The notes under the pieces: generated by a model
Databases searched by the model: none
The model's input: only the letters and a program-made list of their open reading frames with translations
What the model was told of the DNA's origin: nothing
Translations under genes and position numbers: made by a program
Part shown: one piece after another, positions 27,617 to 35,999 of the stretch
Numbering within the stretch: the first letter of the stretch is position 1
Layout: each line of letters starts with the position of its first letter
Source of the DNA: Clostridiales bacterium
GTDB lineage: Bacteria > Bacillota > Clostridia > Lachnospirales > Lachnospiraceae
DNA: 64,000 bases
Direction: 5' to 3'
Assembly (NCBI GenBank): GCA_012735495.1
Contig: JAAYHD010000050.1
Location: 1-64,000, forward strand

Positions 27617-27676
27617 CTGTATATCGGCATTGGTCGGCATTTCCTGATTTCCATGTGATGATAGGGGGCATATGCA

Positions 27677-28090
27677 ATGAGTAAGATTAACGATATTGAT
27701 GTTATAATCAATAACAAGAGATATACGTTGAGCGGTTATGAGAGCGAAGAATACCTGCAGCGGGTCGCATCATACATAAATAACAAGCACAACGAGTTCA
27801 AGAACAAAGATGCCTATAAATTCATGGATTCAGATTTAAAGAATATTTTAATCCAGATAAATATTGCTGACGATTATCATAAAGCCAAGGATAAAATTAA
27901 GGAAATCGAGGAAGAATGCAACCAAAAGAGCAATGAAATCTTTGATTTAAAGCATGAGCTGATAGCTGTTCAAACCAAGCTCAGCGCCGCGGAAAAGGAA
28001 ATTGAGTCCTTAAAACATGAGCTTAACGAAAGCCAGAAGAAGATTATCCGCCTTGAAACCGAGCTTCAGGAAGCGGAAAAAAAGAGATAA
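27677..28090 (+). CDS. zapA: Cell division protein ZapA
   Basis: ZapA bundles FtsZ filaments at the division site. The 137-residue protein begins with the ZapA globular domain (INDIDVIINNKRYTLSGYE, then EEYLQRVASYINNKHNEF). A long C-terminal coiled coil of about 75 residues, longer than in E. coli ZapA, runs from KAKDKIKEIEEECNQK to the end. ATG 27677 has GGGGGCAT-type purine-rich sequence upstream. It has its own promoter and terminator, so it is a single-gene unit between ruvAB and the U32 gene. The SEDS-PBP fusion further downstream is also a cell wall or division gene. Confidence 0.9.
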   Translation: MSKINDIDVIINNKRYTLSGYESEEYLQRVASYINNKHNEFKNKDAYKFMDSDLKNILIQINIADDYHKAKDKIKEIEEECNQKSNEIFDLKHELIAVQTKLSAAEKEIESLKHELNESQKKIIRLETELQEAEKKR

Positions 28091-28104
28091 AATGATTTGT
28101 TGCG

Positions 28105-28129
28105 GCTGTCCTGCAGGGACAGCTTTTTT
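28105..28129 (+). terminator. Rho-independent terminator after zapA
   Basis: GCTGTCC (28105-28111) pairs with GGACAGC (28117-28123) around a 5-base loop and is followed directly by TTTTTT. Confidence 0.92.
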
Positions 28130-28208
28130 ATAATTTTGGAATATACTTGTATTAGTAATCCGCATTGCTGCAGACACTGTTATAAATACTAATAAAAGAG
28201 GGAAGAAA

Positions 28209-30698
28209 ATGAATGTAGAGATACTGGCTCCGGCCGGTTCATATGAGAGCATGAGAGCGGCCATGAATGCGGGCTGCGACGCGGTATATATAGGGGGAAG
28301 CAGGTTCGGCGCGCGGGCTTATGCCGACAATCCGGATGAGGACACGCTTCTTAAGGCCATAGATGAAGCCCATATAAGGGGCAAAAAGCTGTACCTGACC
28401 GTAAACACCCTGGTTAAGGAAGAGGAAATGCAGGAGTTTTTGTACGATTTCCTGGAGAAATACTATCTTGCCGGGCTTGACGCGGTTATTGTGCAGGACG
28501 TGGGCGTAATGAGATTCATTCACAGGCATTTTCCCAAGCTTCCCATCCATGCCAGTACCCAGGCTACCGTTATGATGCCTGAGGGAGCGCGGCTGTTAAA
28601 GAGTACGGGCGTGAGCCGCCTTGTAGCGGCGAGAGAGCTGTCTCTTGAGGAGATTAAATATATAAGGGACAATACCGACATGGAGATAGAAGCCTTTGTT
28701 CATGGGGCGTTGTGCTACTGCTATTCGGGACAGTGCTTGCTGAGCAGCATGATTGGCGGCAGATCCGGCAACAGGGGCAGATGTGCCCAGCCATGCAGGA
28801 TGCCGTACAGGTTTTATTCGGGCGGGGAAATGGTATCCTCGGTGGATGTACCCTATCTTCTAAGCCCGAAGGACATAAATACAATAGCGATAATCCCGGA
28901 TTTAATAGAGTCCGGTGTGAATTCCTTCAAGATAGAAGGCAGGATGAAGGGACCGGAATATGCGGCCGGAGTAACAAGCATTTATCGTAAGTATGTGGAT
29001 TTGTACCTGGAAAAGGGCAAGGAAGAATTTTACAGGCACCTGGAAAGCTTTGAGTATAAGAATGATATGACAAGCCTGATGGACCTTTATAACAGGGGCG
29101 GATTTTCCCGGGGTTACGGTGGAACATATCACGGCAGGTCTATGATGTCCATGGCAAGACCGAACCACGGCGGAGTGCTTGTGGGGGAAGTGATGGAGTA
29201 CGAGAAAGGATATGCATATATCCGGCTCGATGAGGATATAAATGCGCAGGATGTGCTTGAGATAAGGGATTATGGCAACAGGCCCGTATACGAGTTTACC
29301 GTTAAGGATGCCATATCCGCCGAAGGTCTGCTTAAGGCCAGGACGGGCAGAATGCCGGCAAGGTTCGGGGCCCGCAAAAGCGGCGGTTATCCGGATATAA
29401 GGAATGGGTACGCGGTTTACCGCACCAGGAACAACAAGCTGCTTAACGATATAAGAAAGAAATATATGGATACGGATATAAAGCGGGAGATAACCGGCTT
29501 CCTGTACGCAAGACAGGGCGAAAGGCTGAGCCTTACCCTCAGCATGGACGAACATTCCGTAACCGCATATCACAATCCGGTTGAAGCCGCGAAAAATCAA
29601 CCCATGACCAGGGACAGGCTTGCGGCATCCGTTGACAAGCTTGGTGATACGCCGTATTCATTCAAGGAACTGGCTGTCGAAGCCGATGACAATATATTTG
29701 TCCCCGTATCATGGCTTAACGAGATCCGCAGGGATGCGGCGGCCATGCTTACCGATGCCGTTACCGGTGCGTGCCGAAGGACGGAAAAGGACCTTGTACC
29801 TAAGGATTCCGCATTAAATGGCATGTGCATCGCTTCAGCCGGTGACAATACTGCCCTACAGATCGTTATAAATGCAGCTGTATCCACAGCGGAGCAGTTC
29901 GAGACGGCTCTGCGGTTTTCCGGAGTTTCTTCAATATATGCGGACTACGAACTCTTTAAGCCGGATGAGCTTGTCCATATGGCCGGGGAAACGGCGGCCT
30001 CCGGGAAGGCTTATTATGTCGTTCTGCCCCATATATGCAGGCAGGCAACCTATAAACGGTTGGAAAAGGATTTGTCCATGCTTGCCAAACGGGATGACGT
30101 AAGAGGATTTATTATTAAAAATCTTGAAGAGGCGGAGCTGTTGTTAAAGGCCTTGGACAGCGCCGGGATAAAGAAAGAGCTGCGGCTGAACCATAACATG
30201 TATGTATTTAACCGGGAAGCAAAGCAGTTTTGGAGAGAAAAGGGAATCTGTCATTTTACCGCGCCCTTGGAGCTGAATGAAAAAGAGCTGAAAACCCTGG
30301 GCCTACAGGATTGTGAGCTTGTGGCTTACGGTTTCCTGCCGGTCATGGTATCGGTGCAGTGCCTGTATGACAATACAAAGGGCTGTGGGAAATGCCGCAT
30401 GGATGCTTCCGATGCGCCTTATCTTACCGACCGGCTGGGGATGAGGTTTTATGTAAGGGCTCATTGCGGCAGCTGTAATAATATCATTTATAACGGACAG
30501 CGCTTATCACTGCTTGGACAGGCGGAAAAAATCATGAGATTGAGGCCCGAAGCCATAAGGCTTGATTTTACTTTTGAAGGGCCCAAGGAAGCTGAAACGG
30601 TACTAAAGGCATTTGAAGATGCCTTCATATACGGCAGGAATGCGTCCCTGGAGTTTGAAAATATTACAACCGGTCATTTCAAGCGGGGCGTTGAGTAG
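28209..30698 (+). CDS. Peptidase U32 family protein with C-terminal DUF3656-type extension (RlhA-like)
   Basis: U32 proteins, once called collagenases, include RNA hydroxylation enzymes: TrhP for tRNA U34 and RlhA for 23S rRNA C2501. This 829-residue member has the U32 core at residues 1-330 (EILAPAGSYESMRAAMNAG, and the signature EAFVHGALCYCYSGQC) with a following CAQPC, cysteines likely to bind an iron-sulfur cluster. A further cysteine-rich segment (GCGKCRMD, HCGSC) lies near the C-terminus. The long second half fits the RlhA-type architecture with DUF3656, so an rRNA-hydroxylation role is plausible but inferred. GAGGGAAG precedes ATG 28209. A second, shorter U32 gene is at 54701. Confidence 0.85.
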   Translation: MNVEILAPAGSYESMRAAMNAGCDAVYIGGSRFGARAYADNPDEDTLLKAIDEAHIRGKKLYLTVNTLVKEEEMQEFLYDFLEKYYLAGLDAVIVQDVGVMRFIHRHFPKLPIHASTQATVMMPEGARLLKSTGVSRLVAARELSLEEIKYIRDNTDMEIEAFVHGALCYCYSGQCLLSSMIGGRSGNRGRCAQPCRMPYRFYSGGEMVSSVDVPYLLSPKDINTIAIIPDLIESGVNSFKIEGRMKGPEYAAGVTSIYRKYVDLYLEKGKEEFYRHLESFEYKNDMTSLMDLYNRGGFSRGYGGTYHGRSMMSMARPNHGGVLVGEVMEYEKGYAYIRLDEDINAQDVLEIRDYGNRPVYEFTVKDAISAEGLLKARTGRMPARFGARKSGGYPDIRNGYAVYRTRNNKLLNDIRKKYMDTDIKREITGFLYARQGERLSLTLSMDEHSVTAYHNPVEAAKNQPMTRDRLAASVDKLGDTPYSFKELAVEADDNIFVPVSWLNEIRRDAAAMLTDAVTGACRRTEKDLVPKDSALNGMCIASAGDNTALQIVINAAVSTAEQFETALRFSGVSSIYADYELFKPDELVHMAGETAASGKAYYVVLPHICRQATYKRLEKDLSMLAKRDDVRGFIIKNLEEAELLLKALDSAGIKKELRLNHNMYVFNREAKQFWREKGICHFTAPLELNEKELKTLGLQDCELVAYGFLPVMVSVQCLYDNTKGCGKCRMDASDAPYLTDRLGMRFYVRAHCGSCNNIIYNGQRLSLLGQAEKIMRLRPEAIRLDFTFEGPKEAETVLKAFEDAFIYGRNASLEFENITTGHFKRGVE

Positions 30699-30716
30699 CT
30701 GAAAGCGGGTGAGGCA

Positions 30717-33422
30717 ATGCGTTTTATAGTGGAACTGACAAAATACCTGATGCTCTTGATGGTTGGAGCCTTCACTTATCATTCCATAAGGGTGTCGGTG
30801 GGAAAAAACGCAGGAAACCATAAAAGATCCCTGAAATGGATGACAGTGTTCTTGTTCATGTTCCATTTCACAGGGTATTTTACGATGTATATGCAGGTGG
30901 AAAACAGCAGGCTGCTGTGGCTTTACGTCGCAGAAACGCTGGTATTCGTGTTTGTTTTTATCCTGCATTGGTTCATATATCCCGGGAAATCAAGGCTGTT
31001 GTTATTGAATATGATGATGTTCCTTTCCATAGGCTATATAATCCTTGCCAGGCTGTCCTTTGACAAGGCGGTAAGGCAGTTTATAATAAGCGCGGCCTCC
31101 TTGTGCGTTGGAATATTTATTCCCGCGTTGATGCAAAGGCTTGCACGCATCAGGGAATTCGGATGGATATACGGGCTGGCCGGATTTGTTCTATTAATCC
31201 TGGTCCTGGCGGTTGGTACGAAAAACTACGGCGCAAAAAGCTGGCTGGATTTATTCGGCTTTATTTCATTTCAGCCGACCGAGTTCGTAAAGCTGCTGTA
31301 TGTTCTGTGCATTGCCTCGCTGTATAAGGATGGGGCGGATTTTAAGAGGGTGTGCCTGGTGACCCTGTCGGCCGCGGCAATGGTGCTTGCCATAGTGTTT
31401 CAGAAGGACCTGGGCGGAGCGCTGATATTTTTTGTCACCTATGTTTTCATGCTTTATGCCGCCGCAGAAAAGCCGTTATACATGCTTTTCGGACTGGCAG
31501 GGGGAAGCGCCGCATCGTGGGTTGCATACAACCTGTTTGACCATGTAAAGGTCAGGGTGCTGGCTTGGCAAAACCCGTTCGGGTATATCGACAATGAGGG
31601 ATACCAGATATCCCAGTCTTTATTTGCAATCGGGACAGGCGGATGGTTTGGCATGGGCTTGTTCCAAGGGCTCCCGACCACGATTCCTGTTGTTGACAGC
31701 GACTTTATCTTTTCGGCCATAGCGGAGGAGTTTGGAGGGTTGTTTTCCCTGTGCCTTATACTGCTGTATATAAATTGCTTCATGATTCTCATGAACATAT
31801 CCCTAAAGCTGGAGGACAGGTTCGGCGGCCTGATGACCCTGGGGTTTTCAGTCATGTTCATATTCCAGGTGTTCTTATGCATCGGAGGGGTAATCAAATT
31901 CATACCTTCAACAGGTGTAACCCTTCCGCTTATCAGCTACGGCGGAAGTTCCATGGTGGCCACAATTATTATGTTTATGTTGATACAGGGGATAAACGAT
32001 AAACCTGACAAACCGGCAAAACCCGTCGGAGGGAAGACCATACTGTCCGTGGTTTATATATTTACAGGTCTTTTTGTTCTCATGATGGGGTATTTTGCTT
32101 ATTTTCTGCTGGCAAAGAGTGAACATGTAATCAACAGCACTTATAATCTCAGGCATGATGTCTTGTCGAAGCGGGTCTTAAGAGGGAAAATAATGTCGGC
32201 TGACGGGGTTGTTCTTGCGGAAACCGTCACTGATGAGGAAGGAAATGAAACGAGATATTATCCTTATGGCGACATGTATGCCCATGTAGTAGGAAGGGTA
32301 ATGCGCGGCAGATCCGGAATTGAAGAGGTGGAAAACATAACGCTTCTAACCTCCTACGGGAACTCCGCCAAGGCCATGTACAACGACATCATGGGCGTAA
32401 AAAATCCGGGGAATAACGTGATAACGACCCTGAACAGCAAGTTGACCGAGGCTGCATATGAAGCCCTGGGAGACAACAGGGGAGCTGTTGTGGTTTTGGA
32501 ACCCAAGACCGGAAAAATCCTTGCCATGGTATCAAAGCCGTCCTACGACCCAAATACCATAGACGAGGACTGGGAGAAGCTTGCCGAAGACCTGGGCAGT
32601 GAATCCCCGCTGCTTAACAGGGCATCCCAGGGCCTTTATCCACCGGGTTCCACCTTCAAGGTTTTAACAACCCTGGCTTATATCAGGGCCAATCCGGACT
32701 ATATGGATTTCAGCTACGACTGCTCGGGAAGCATCGAGTACGGCGGTATGATTATAAAATGCAGCAGCGGCAGGGCGCATGGGCATGTGGACCTTGAAGA
32801 AGCATTTGCAAAATCATGCAACACCGCATACTCCAAAATCGCGCAGAGCCTGTCGATTGCAGATTTCCGCGGCCTTTGCGAGAGCTTCTTCTTTAATAAA
32901 TCCCTGCCTGCAAGGATTGTGAATAATCCCAGCAGATTCCTGCTTGCCGTGGGCGAATCGGGGGTCAAGGAAACCATGCAGACAGCCATTGGACAGGGAA
33001 GGACCCTGATATCACCGCTGCACAATGCCATGATCGCGGCGGCTGTTGCCAACGGCGGGGTAATGATGAAGCCCTATGTAATCGACAGGGTTGAGACGGC
33101 GGGCGGCAGGGTCATTAAAGGCTATGTCCCCGAGGAAGCGGCCGAGGTTATGACCGCAAAGGAAGCGGATTACCTTAAAAGCATCATGCGAAGCGTTGTT
33201 ACGGAAGGAACAGCGTCAAAGCTGAATGATTTGAAGGTCAAGGCTGCCGGTAAGACCGGGACGGCCGAGCAGGAAGGCAAGGAGCCCCATGCGTGGTTTA
33301 TCGGTTTTGCTCCCGTAAATGATCCTGAAATAGCAATAAGTGTCATTGTTGAAAACAAAGGCTCCGGCAGTGAGTACGCCATACCTATCGCAGAGAAGGT
33401 CTTCAGTGCATATTTTAAATAG
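30717..33422 (+). CDS. Fused SEDS glycosyltransferase (FtsW/RodA) and class B penicillin-binding protein
   Basis: One uninterrupted 901-residue frame joins two enzymes of peptidoglycan synthesis. Residues 1 to about 430 are a SEDS polymerase with around twelve helices; SDFIFSAIAEEFGG carries the catalytic aspartate (about D329), and PSTGVTLPLISYGGSS is the family hallmark. After a proline/lysine-rich linker (KPDKPAKPVGGK) a new helix starts a class B PBP without a large pedestal domain (RGKIMSADGVVLAET). Its transpeptidase has S645-T-F-K648, S700-C-N702 and K846-T-G, all intact. GGGTGAGG precedes ATG 30717. SEDS and PBP genes are normally separate, often adjacent. Whether it acts in division, elongation or sporulation is unclear. 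It lies 18 bases after the U32 gene. Confidence 0.95.
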   Translation: MRFIVELTKYLMLLMVGAFTYHSIRVSVGKNAGNHKRSLKWMTVFLFMFHFTGYFTMYMQVENSRLLWLYVAETLVFVFVFILHWFIYPGKSRLLLLNMMMFLSIGYIILARLSFDKAVRQFIISAASLCVGIFIPALMQRLARIREFGWIYGLAGFVLLILVLAVGTKNYGAKSWLDLFGFISFQPTEFVKLLYVLCIASLYKDGADFKRVCLVTLSAAAMVLAIVFQKDLGGALIFFVTYVFMLYAAAEKPLYMLFGLAGGSAASWVAYNLFDHVKVRVLAWQNPFGYIDNEGYQISQSLFAIGTGGWFGMGLFQGLPTTIPVVDSDFIFSAIAEEFGGLFSLCLILLYINCFMILMNISLKLEDRFGGLMTLGFSVMFIFQVFLCIGGVIKFIPSTGVTLPLISYGGSSMVATIIMFMLIQGINDKPDKPAKPVGGKTILSVVYIFTGLFVLMMGYFAYFLLAKSEHVINSTYNLRHDVLSKRVLRGKIMSADGVVLAETVTDEEGNETRYYPYGDMYAHVVGRVMRGRSGIEEVENITLLTSYGNSAKAMYNDIMGVKNPGNNVITTLNSKLTEAAYEALGDNRGAVVVLEPKTGKILAMVSKPSYDPNTIDEDWEKLAEDLGSESPLLNRASQGLYPPGSTFKVLTTLAYIRANPDYMDFSYDCSGSIEYGGMIIKCSSGRAHGHVDLEEAFAKSCNTAYSKIAQSLSIADFRGLCESFFFNKSLPARIVNNPSRFLLAVGESGVKETMQTAIGQGRTLISPLHNAMIAAAVANGGVMMKPYVIDRVETAGGRVIKGYVPEEAAEVMTAKEADYLKSIMRSVVTEGTASKLNDLKVKAAGKTGTAEQEGKEPHAWFIGFAPVNDPEIAISVIVENKGSGSEYAIPIAEKVFSAYFK

Positions 33423-33462
33423 TATCACAGGGTGTGTTTTGTGCGAAATTCATAAATGCAAG

Positions 33463-33491
33463 TTGATATACACTGCAAATTGGTGTATACT
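33463..33491 (+). promoter_or_regulatory. Promoter with embedded palindrome upstream of the Nudix gene
   Basis: TTGATA at 33463-33468 and TATACT at 33486-33491 are 17 bases apart. A 7-base inverted repeat, TATACAC (33467-33473) and GTGTATA (33483-33489), sits between and over the two boxes with a 9-base centre. A dimeric repressor bound there would block RNA polymerase, so it is a candidate operator. Confidence 0.7.
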
Positions 33492-33536
33492 GTATAGTAG
33501 TTGAAGACAACACACCAAGAAGCAGGAGGAATTGCG

Positions 33537-33989
33537 ATGGTTGAAGCAACGAGCTGTGGTGGTGTAGTTATTTTCCGGGGAAAGATTCTATTACTGTATA
33601 AAAATTATAAGAATAAATATGAAGGGTGGGTGCTGCCGAAAGGAACAGTTGAAGAAGGTGAAGAATTCAAGGAAACTGCGATCCGTGAAGTCAAGGAAGA
33701 AGCCGGAACCGATGCTTCCATTATCAAGTACATCGGAAAAAGCCAGTATTCTTTCAGCACCCCGTATAATACAGTAGTAAAAGATGTCCATTGGTATTTA
33801 ATGATGGCTAACAGCTATTACAGCAAACCACAACGCGAAGAGTATTTTATGGACTCAGGGTATTATAAATTTCATGAGGCATATCACATGCTGAAGTTTG
33901 CCAATGAAAAACAGATTCTCGAACGTGCTTACAACGAGTACATTGATCTGAAAAAGAATAATCTCTGGGGAAGCAAAAAATACTTCTAA
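33537..33989 (+). CDS. Nudix hydrolase
   Basis: This 150-residue protein has a complete Nudix box: G-x5-E-x7-REVKEEAG in the segment starting GTVEEGEEF (about residues 39-61). The glutamates bind the metal used to cleave a nucleoside diphosphate linked to another group. The substrate cannot be deduced. FSTPYNTVVKDVHWYLM and a Tyr-rich C-terminal half resemble Ap4A-hydrolase-like or MutT-like members. ATG 33537, with AGGAGG seven bases upstream, is chosen over a TTG at 33501 that lies right after the -10 box. It is a single-gene unit with a palindromic promoter and a strong terminator. Confidence 0.92.
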   Translation: MVEATSCGGVVIFRGKILLLYKNYKNKYEGWVLPKGTVEEGEEFKETAIREVKEEAGTDASIIKYIGKSQYSFSTPYNTVVKDVHWYLMMANSYYSKPQREEYFMDSGYYKFHEAYHMLKFANEKQILERAYNEYIDLKKNNLWGSKKYF

Positions 33990-33995
33990 AAAATC

Positions 33996-34034
33996 AAAGC
34001 TGCTGCAAAATAATTTGCAGCAGCTTTTTTTTTC
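33996..34034 (+). terminator. Rho-independent terminator after the Nudix gene
   Basis: A perfect 14-base stem, 33996-34009 with 34014-34027, has a 4-base loop and continues into a long T run (to 34034). Confidence 0.95.
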
Positions 34035-34189
34035 TCAGCTATCGTGCATTATGGTGCGTATATTCAATATTCAAAATATAATATAAAACTGGAATATGAA
34101 AATATGATATGCTAATATGATATAAGCCATTTAATATGTAAAAATTTATATATTTGGAAAATATTTGACTCTATAAGGAGGTAAATCTA

Positions 34190-35089
34190 ATGGCACTTGA
34201 TTATAATGTTACCGAGGATAAAATAAAAAGAGTCATTATTGATACGGATGCAGCTTGTGAAGCGGACGATCCCTTTGCGATAGCCCATGCCCTCATGAGC
34301 AAGAAGCTTGAGGTAAAAGCGATTTTAGCCACCCATTTCGGATGGAGGGGTTCTGCAGACCGCAGCTATGATGAGATAATGACCATTCTTGATGCCATGG
34401 ACTTGGATGTTCCGGTATTTATGGGTGAGCCCGTCAGGCTTGCGGAGTTGGATGAGCATTCCCTTTCTCCGGCTTCGCAGTTTATTATTGAGGAAGCTAT
34501 GAGGGAGGAAAAGAAGCCCCTGTTTGTATTGTGCCAGGGAGCAATTACGAATGTTGCGACAGCTATAAGGAAATGCCCTGAGATTACAAAAAAAATGACA
34601 GTGGTATGGATAGGGGGATTTGATCCTGACCTCTGTGTCCGCGGAGCTTACGAGTTCAACTGCGCAAACGACGTGGATGCCGCTAATTTTGTTATGTCAA
34701 GCGGTGTGGAATTCTGGCAGATACCGAACAATGTTTATGGAACAATGCACATCGGGTTGGCGGAAATTCAGAGAAGAATAGCTCCCTGTGGAAAGATAGG
34801 AAAGCACCTGTTTGAAAACATGACTGCCTATAACGAATCCGAATGTGCCGGCTGGACAGCAGGTGAGAGCTGGTCATTGGGAGATTCACCCGCAGTGGGT
34901 GTTGTGCTTGAGCCTAATTGCGGAAGCTATTATTACAGGGAAGCACCCATATATGAGCCCGATACCTTCTGCCGCAGCGAAAGCGGAAGCGGAAGGCCGA
35001 TGATCAGGATATACAGATCAATCAATTCAAGATTTATAATAGAGGATTTCATTGCCAAGCTGGAGATTCTGTATGGGGATAAGGGTTAA
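34190..35089 (+). CDS. Nucleoside hydrolase-like protein
   Basis: This 299-residue protein belongs to the inosine-uridine nucleoside hydrolase superfamily, which cleaves N-glycosidic bonds using a calcium ion held by aspartates. The N-terminal motif is DTDAACEADDPFAIAHAL, two residues longer between the DTD and DD pairs than the classical DTDxxxDD motif, so it is the E-x-DD variant subfamily. EFNCANDVDAANFV matches the second conserved region. In the C-terminal motif the usual active-site histidine position reads WSLGDSPAV, without histidine. Substrate uncertain; it may act on a modified nucleoside or another glycoside. AAGGAGG precedes ATG 34190, after an AT-rich 155-base spacer with no clear promoter. 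Confidence 0.8.
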   Translation: MALDYNVTEDKIKRVIIDTDAACEADDPFAIAHALMSKKLEVKAILATHFGWRGSADRSYDEIMTILDAMDLDVPVFMGEPVRLAELDEHSLSPASQFIIEEAMREEKKPLFVLCQGAITNVATAIRKCPEITKKMTVVWIGGFDPDLCVRGAYEFNCANDVDAANFVMSSGVEFWQIPNNVYGTMHIGLAEIQRRIAPCGKIGKHLFENMTAYNESECAGWTAGESWSLGDSPAVGVVLEPNCGSYYYREAPIYEPDTFCRSESGSGRPMIRIYRSINSRFIIEDFIAKLEILYGDKG

Positions 35090-35177
35090 AGCGATTCGCT
35101 CAGATGGTATCTATTATCAAACAGGTTTCTTCATTTATACAATGCTATTCTAAAATATGTAAATATACTGGGGGTCA

Positions 35178-35217
35178 AACATTTCCGGCACGGTTCATGG
35201 CTGCCGAAAAAAATGTT
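35178..35217. repeat. Imperfect hairpin in the 35090-35275 spacer
   Basis: AACATTT-x-CGGCA (35178-35190) can pair with TGCCG and AAATGTT (35202-35217), with an internal A bulge. No T run follows on either strand, so it is not a good terminator. Nothing else is recognisable in the spacer between the nucleoside hydrolase and the tRNA terminator. Confidence 0.35.
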
Positions 35218-35275
35218 AAATATAAACCCAATCTATGTTATAATGTTGTCATGTGAATCCGGACATAGCGGGCAT

Positions 35276-35302
35276 AAAAATACGGCCTTTATAAGGCCGT
35301 AT
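35276..35302 (-). terminator. Rho-independent terminator of the tRNA-Leu gene (minus strand)
   Basis: On the minus strand ATACGGCCTT and AAGGCCGTAT (35302-35280) form a perfect 10-base stem with a 3-base loop, followed by TTTTT (35280-35276). It lies 22 bases beyond the tRNA 3' end. Confidence 0.9.
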
Positions 35303-35324
35303 GAATATGATTAAGGTGTTTTAG

Positions 35325-35408
35325 TGCGGATGAAGGGACTTGAACCCCCACGGGTGTTGAGCCCGGTAGATTTTGAGTCTACTGCGTCTGCCGTTCCGCC
35401 ACATCCGC
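35325..35408 (-). tRNA. tRNA-Leu (anticodon CAA)
   Basis: The 84-base minus-strand sequence folds as a class II tRNA. The acceptor arm is GCGGATG pairing with CATCCGC, followed by discriminator A. The anticodon stem GTAGA/TCTAC encloses the loop CTCAAAA, which gives anticodon CAA (reads UUG). The variable arm is long, and the T arm is GGGGG TTCAAGT CCCTT-like with the usual TTC. CCA is not encoded. It has its own promoter (35452-35424) and terminator, and lies antisense to the flanking protein genes. Confidence 0.96.
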
Positions 35409-35423
35409 TTGGTGACGTGGATT

Positions 35424-35452
35424 ATTCTATCACAATTAACTCTATAATTCAA
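35424..35452 (-). promoter_or_regulatory. Promoter of tRNA-Leu (minus strand)
   Basis: On the minus strand TTGAAT (35452-35447) and TAGAAT (35429-35424) are separated by 17 bases, about 15 bases before the mature tRNA 5' end. Confidence 0.8.
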
Positions 35453-35538
35453 GTACGAATATTCATAAATTGTATTCAATTTACACAATATGCGGAATAA
35501 TCAAAACAAAACGTATAATAGTAAAAAGGAGCAGGGTA

Positions 35539-35997
35539 ATGACCTGTACGGAAACTCAGAGTTTGATAAAGGCATTTATCAACGATGAACTGAATATCAA
35601 CGAGCAGGAAGAGTTTATCCAGCATATAGAGTCATGTCCTAACTGCAGGGAGGAGTTGGAGGTTTATTATGCCATTTTAACGGCTATGAAGCAGCTTGAT
35701 GAGGATAAGAACCTGTCCGGCGACTACAGCCAGGAGCTTAAGGAAAAAATAGAGCACACGCGGGAGCGGATCATCCATCTGAGGTATAATTATTACAGGA
35801 AGAAGGGTGCGTTATTTTTGATTATTGTCCTTTTGGCGGTATTTCTGAGCCTGTATCATTATTTTATGCCAAAGGAAGAGGAAAACAACGTAACGGAGAG
35901 CACGTTCAGGCTCAGAAAATCGTTCATGGAAGACAGGTATGACAAGCCGGCGCAGGAGCTGGACGAATATTTTAAAAAACAAGGAGGCCTTGATTAA
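35539..35997 (+). CDS. Anti-sigma-factor-like zinc-finger membrane protein
   Basis: This 152-residue protein has an N-terminal putative zinc-finger domain of the anti-sigma (zf-HC2) type: a histidine and two cysteines in HIESCPNCREEL, within a helical region that starts MTCTETQSLIKAFINDEL. One membrane helix follows (GALFLIIVLLAVFLSLYHYF, about residues 90-109), then a short extracellular tail of about 40 residues. AAAAGGAG precedes ATG 35539; an in-frame upstream ATG at 35470 has no ribosome binding site. No sigma factor gene is adjacent, so its partner is unknown. It ends two bases before the polA start, so polA translation is probably coupled to it. Confidence 0.72.
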   Translation: MTCTETQSLIKAFINDELNINEQEEFIQHIESCPNCREELEVYYAILTAMKQLDEDKNLSGDYSQELKEKIEHTRERIIHLRYNYYRKKGALFLIIVLLAVFLSLYHYFMPKEEENNVTESTFRLRKSFMEDRYDKPAQELDEYFKKQGGLD

Positions 35998-35999
35998 AC

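Noticed and set aside
35239-35244. TATAAT in the spacer after the nucleoside hydrolase, as a promoter for an unknown RNA
   Set aside because: The -35 position reads TTAAAT, the following 80 bases hold no gene, and it faces the antisense tRNA terminator.
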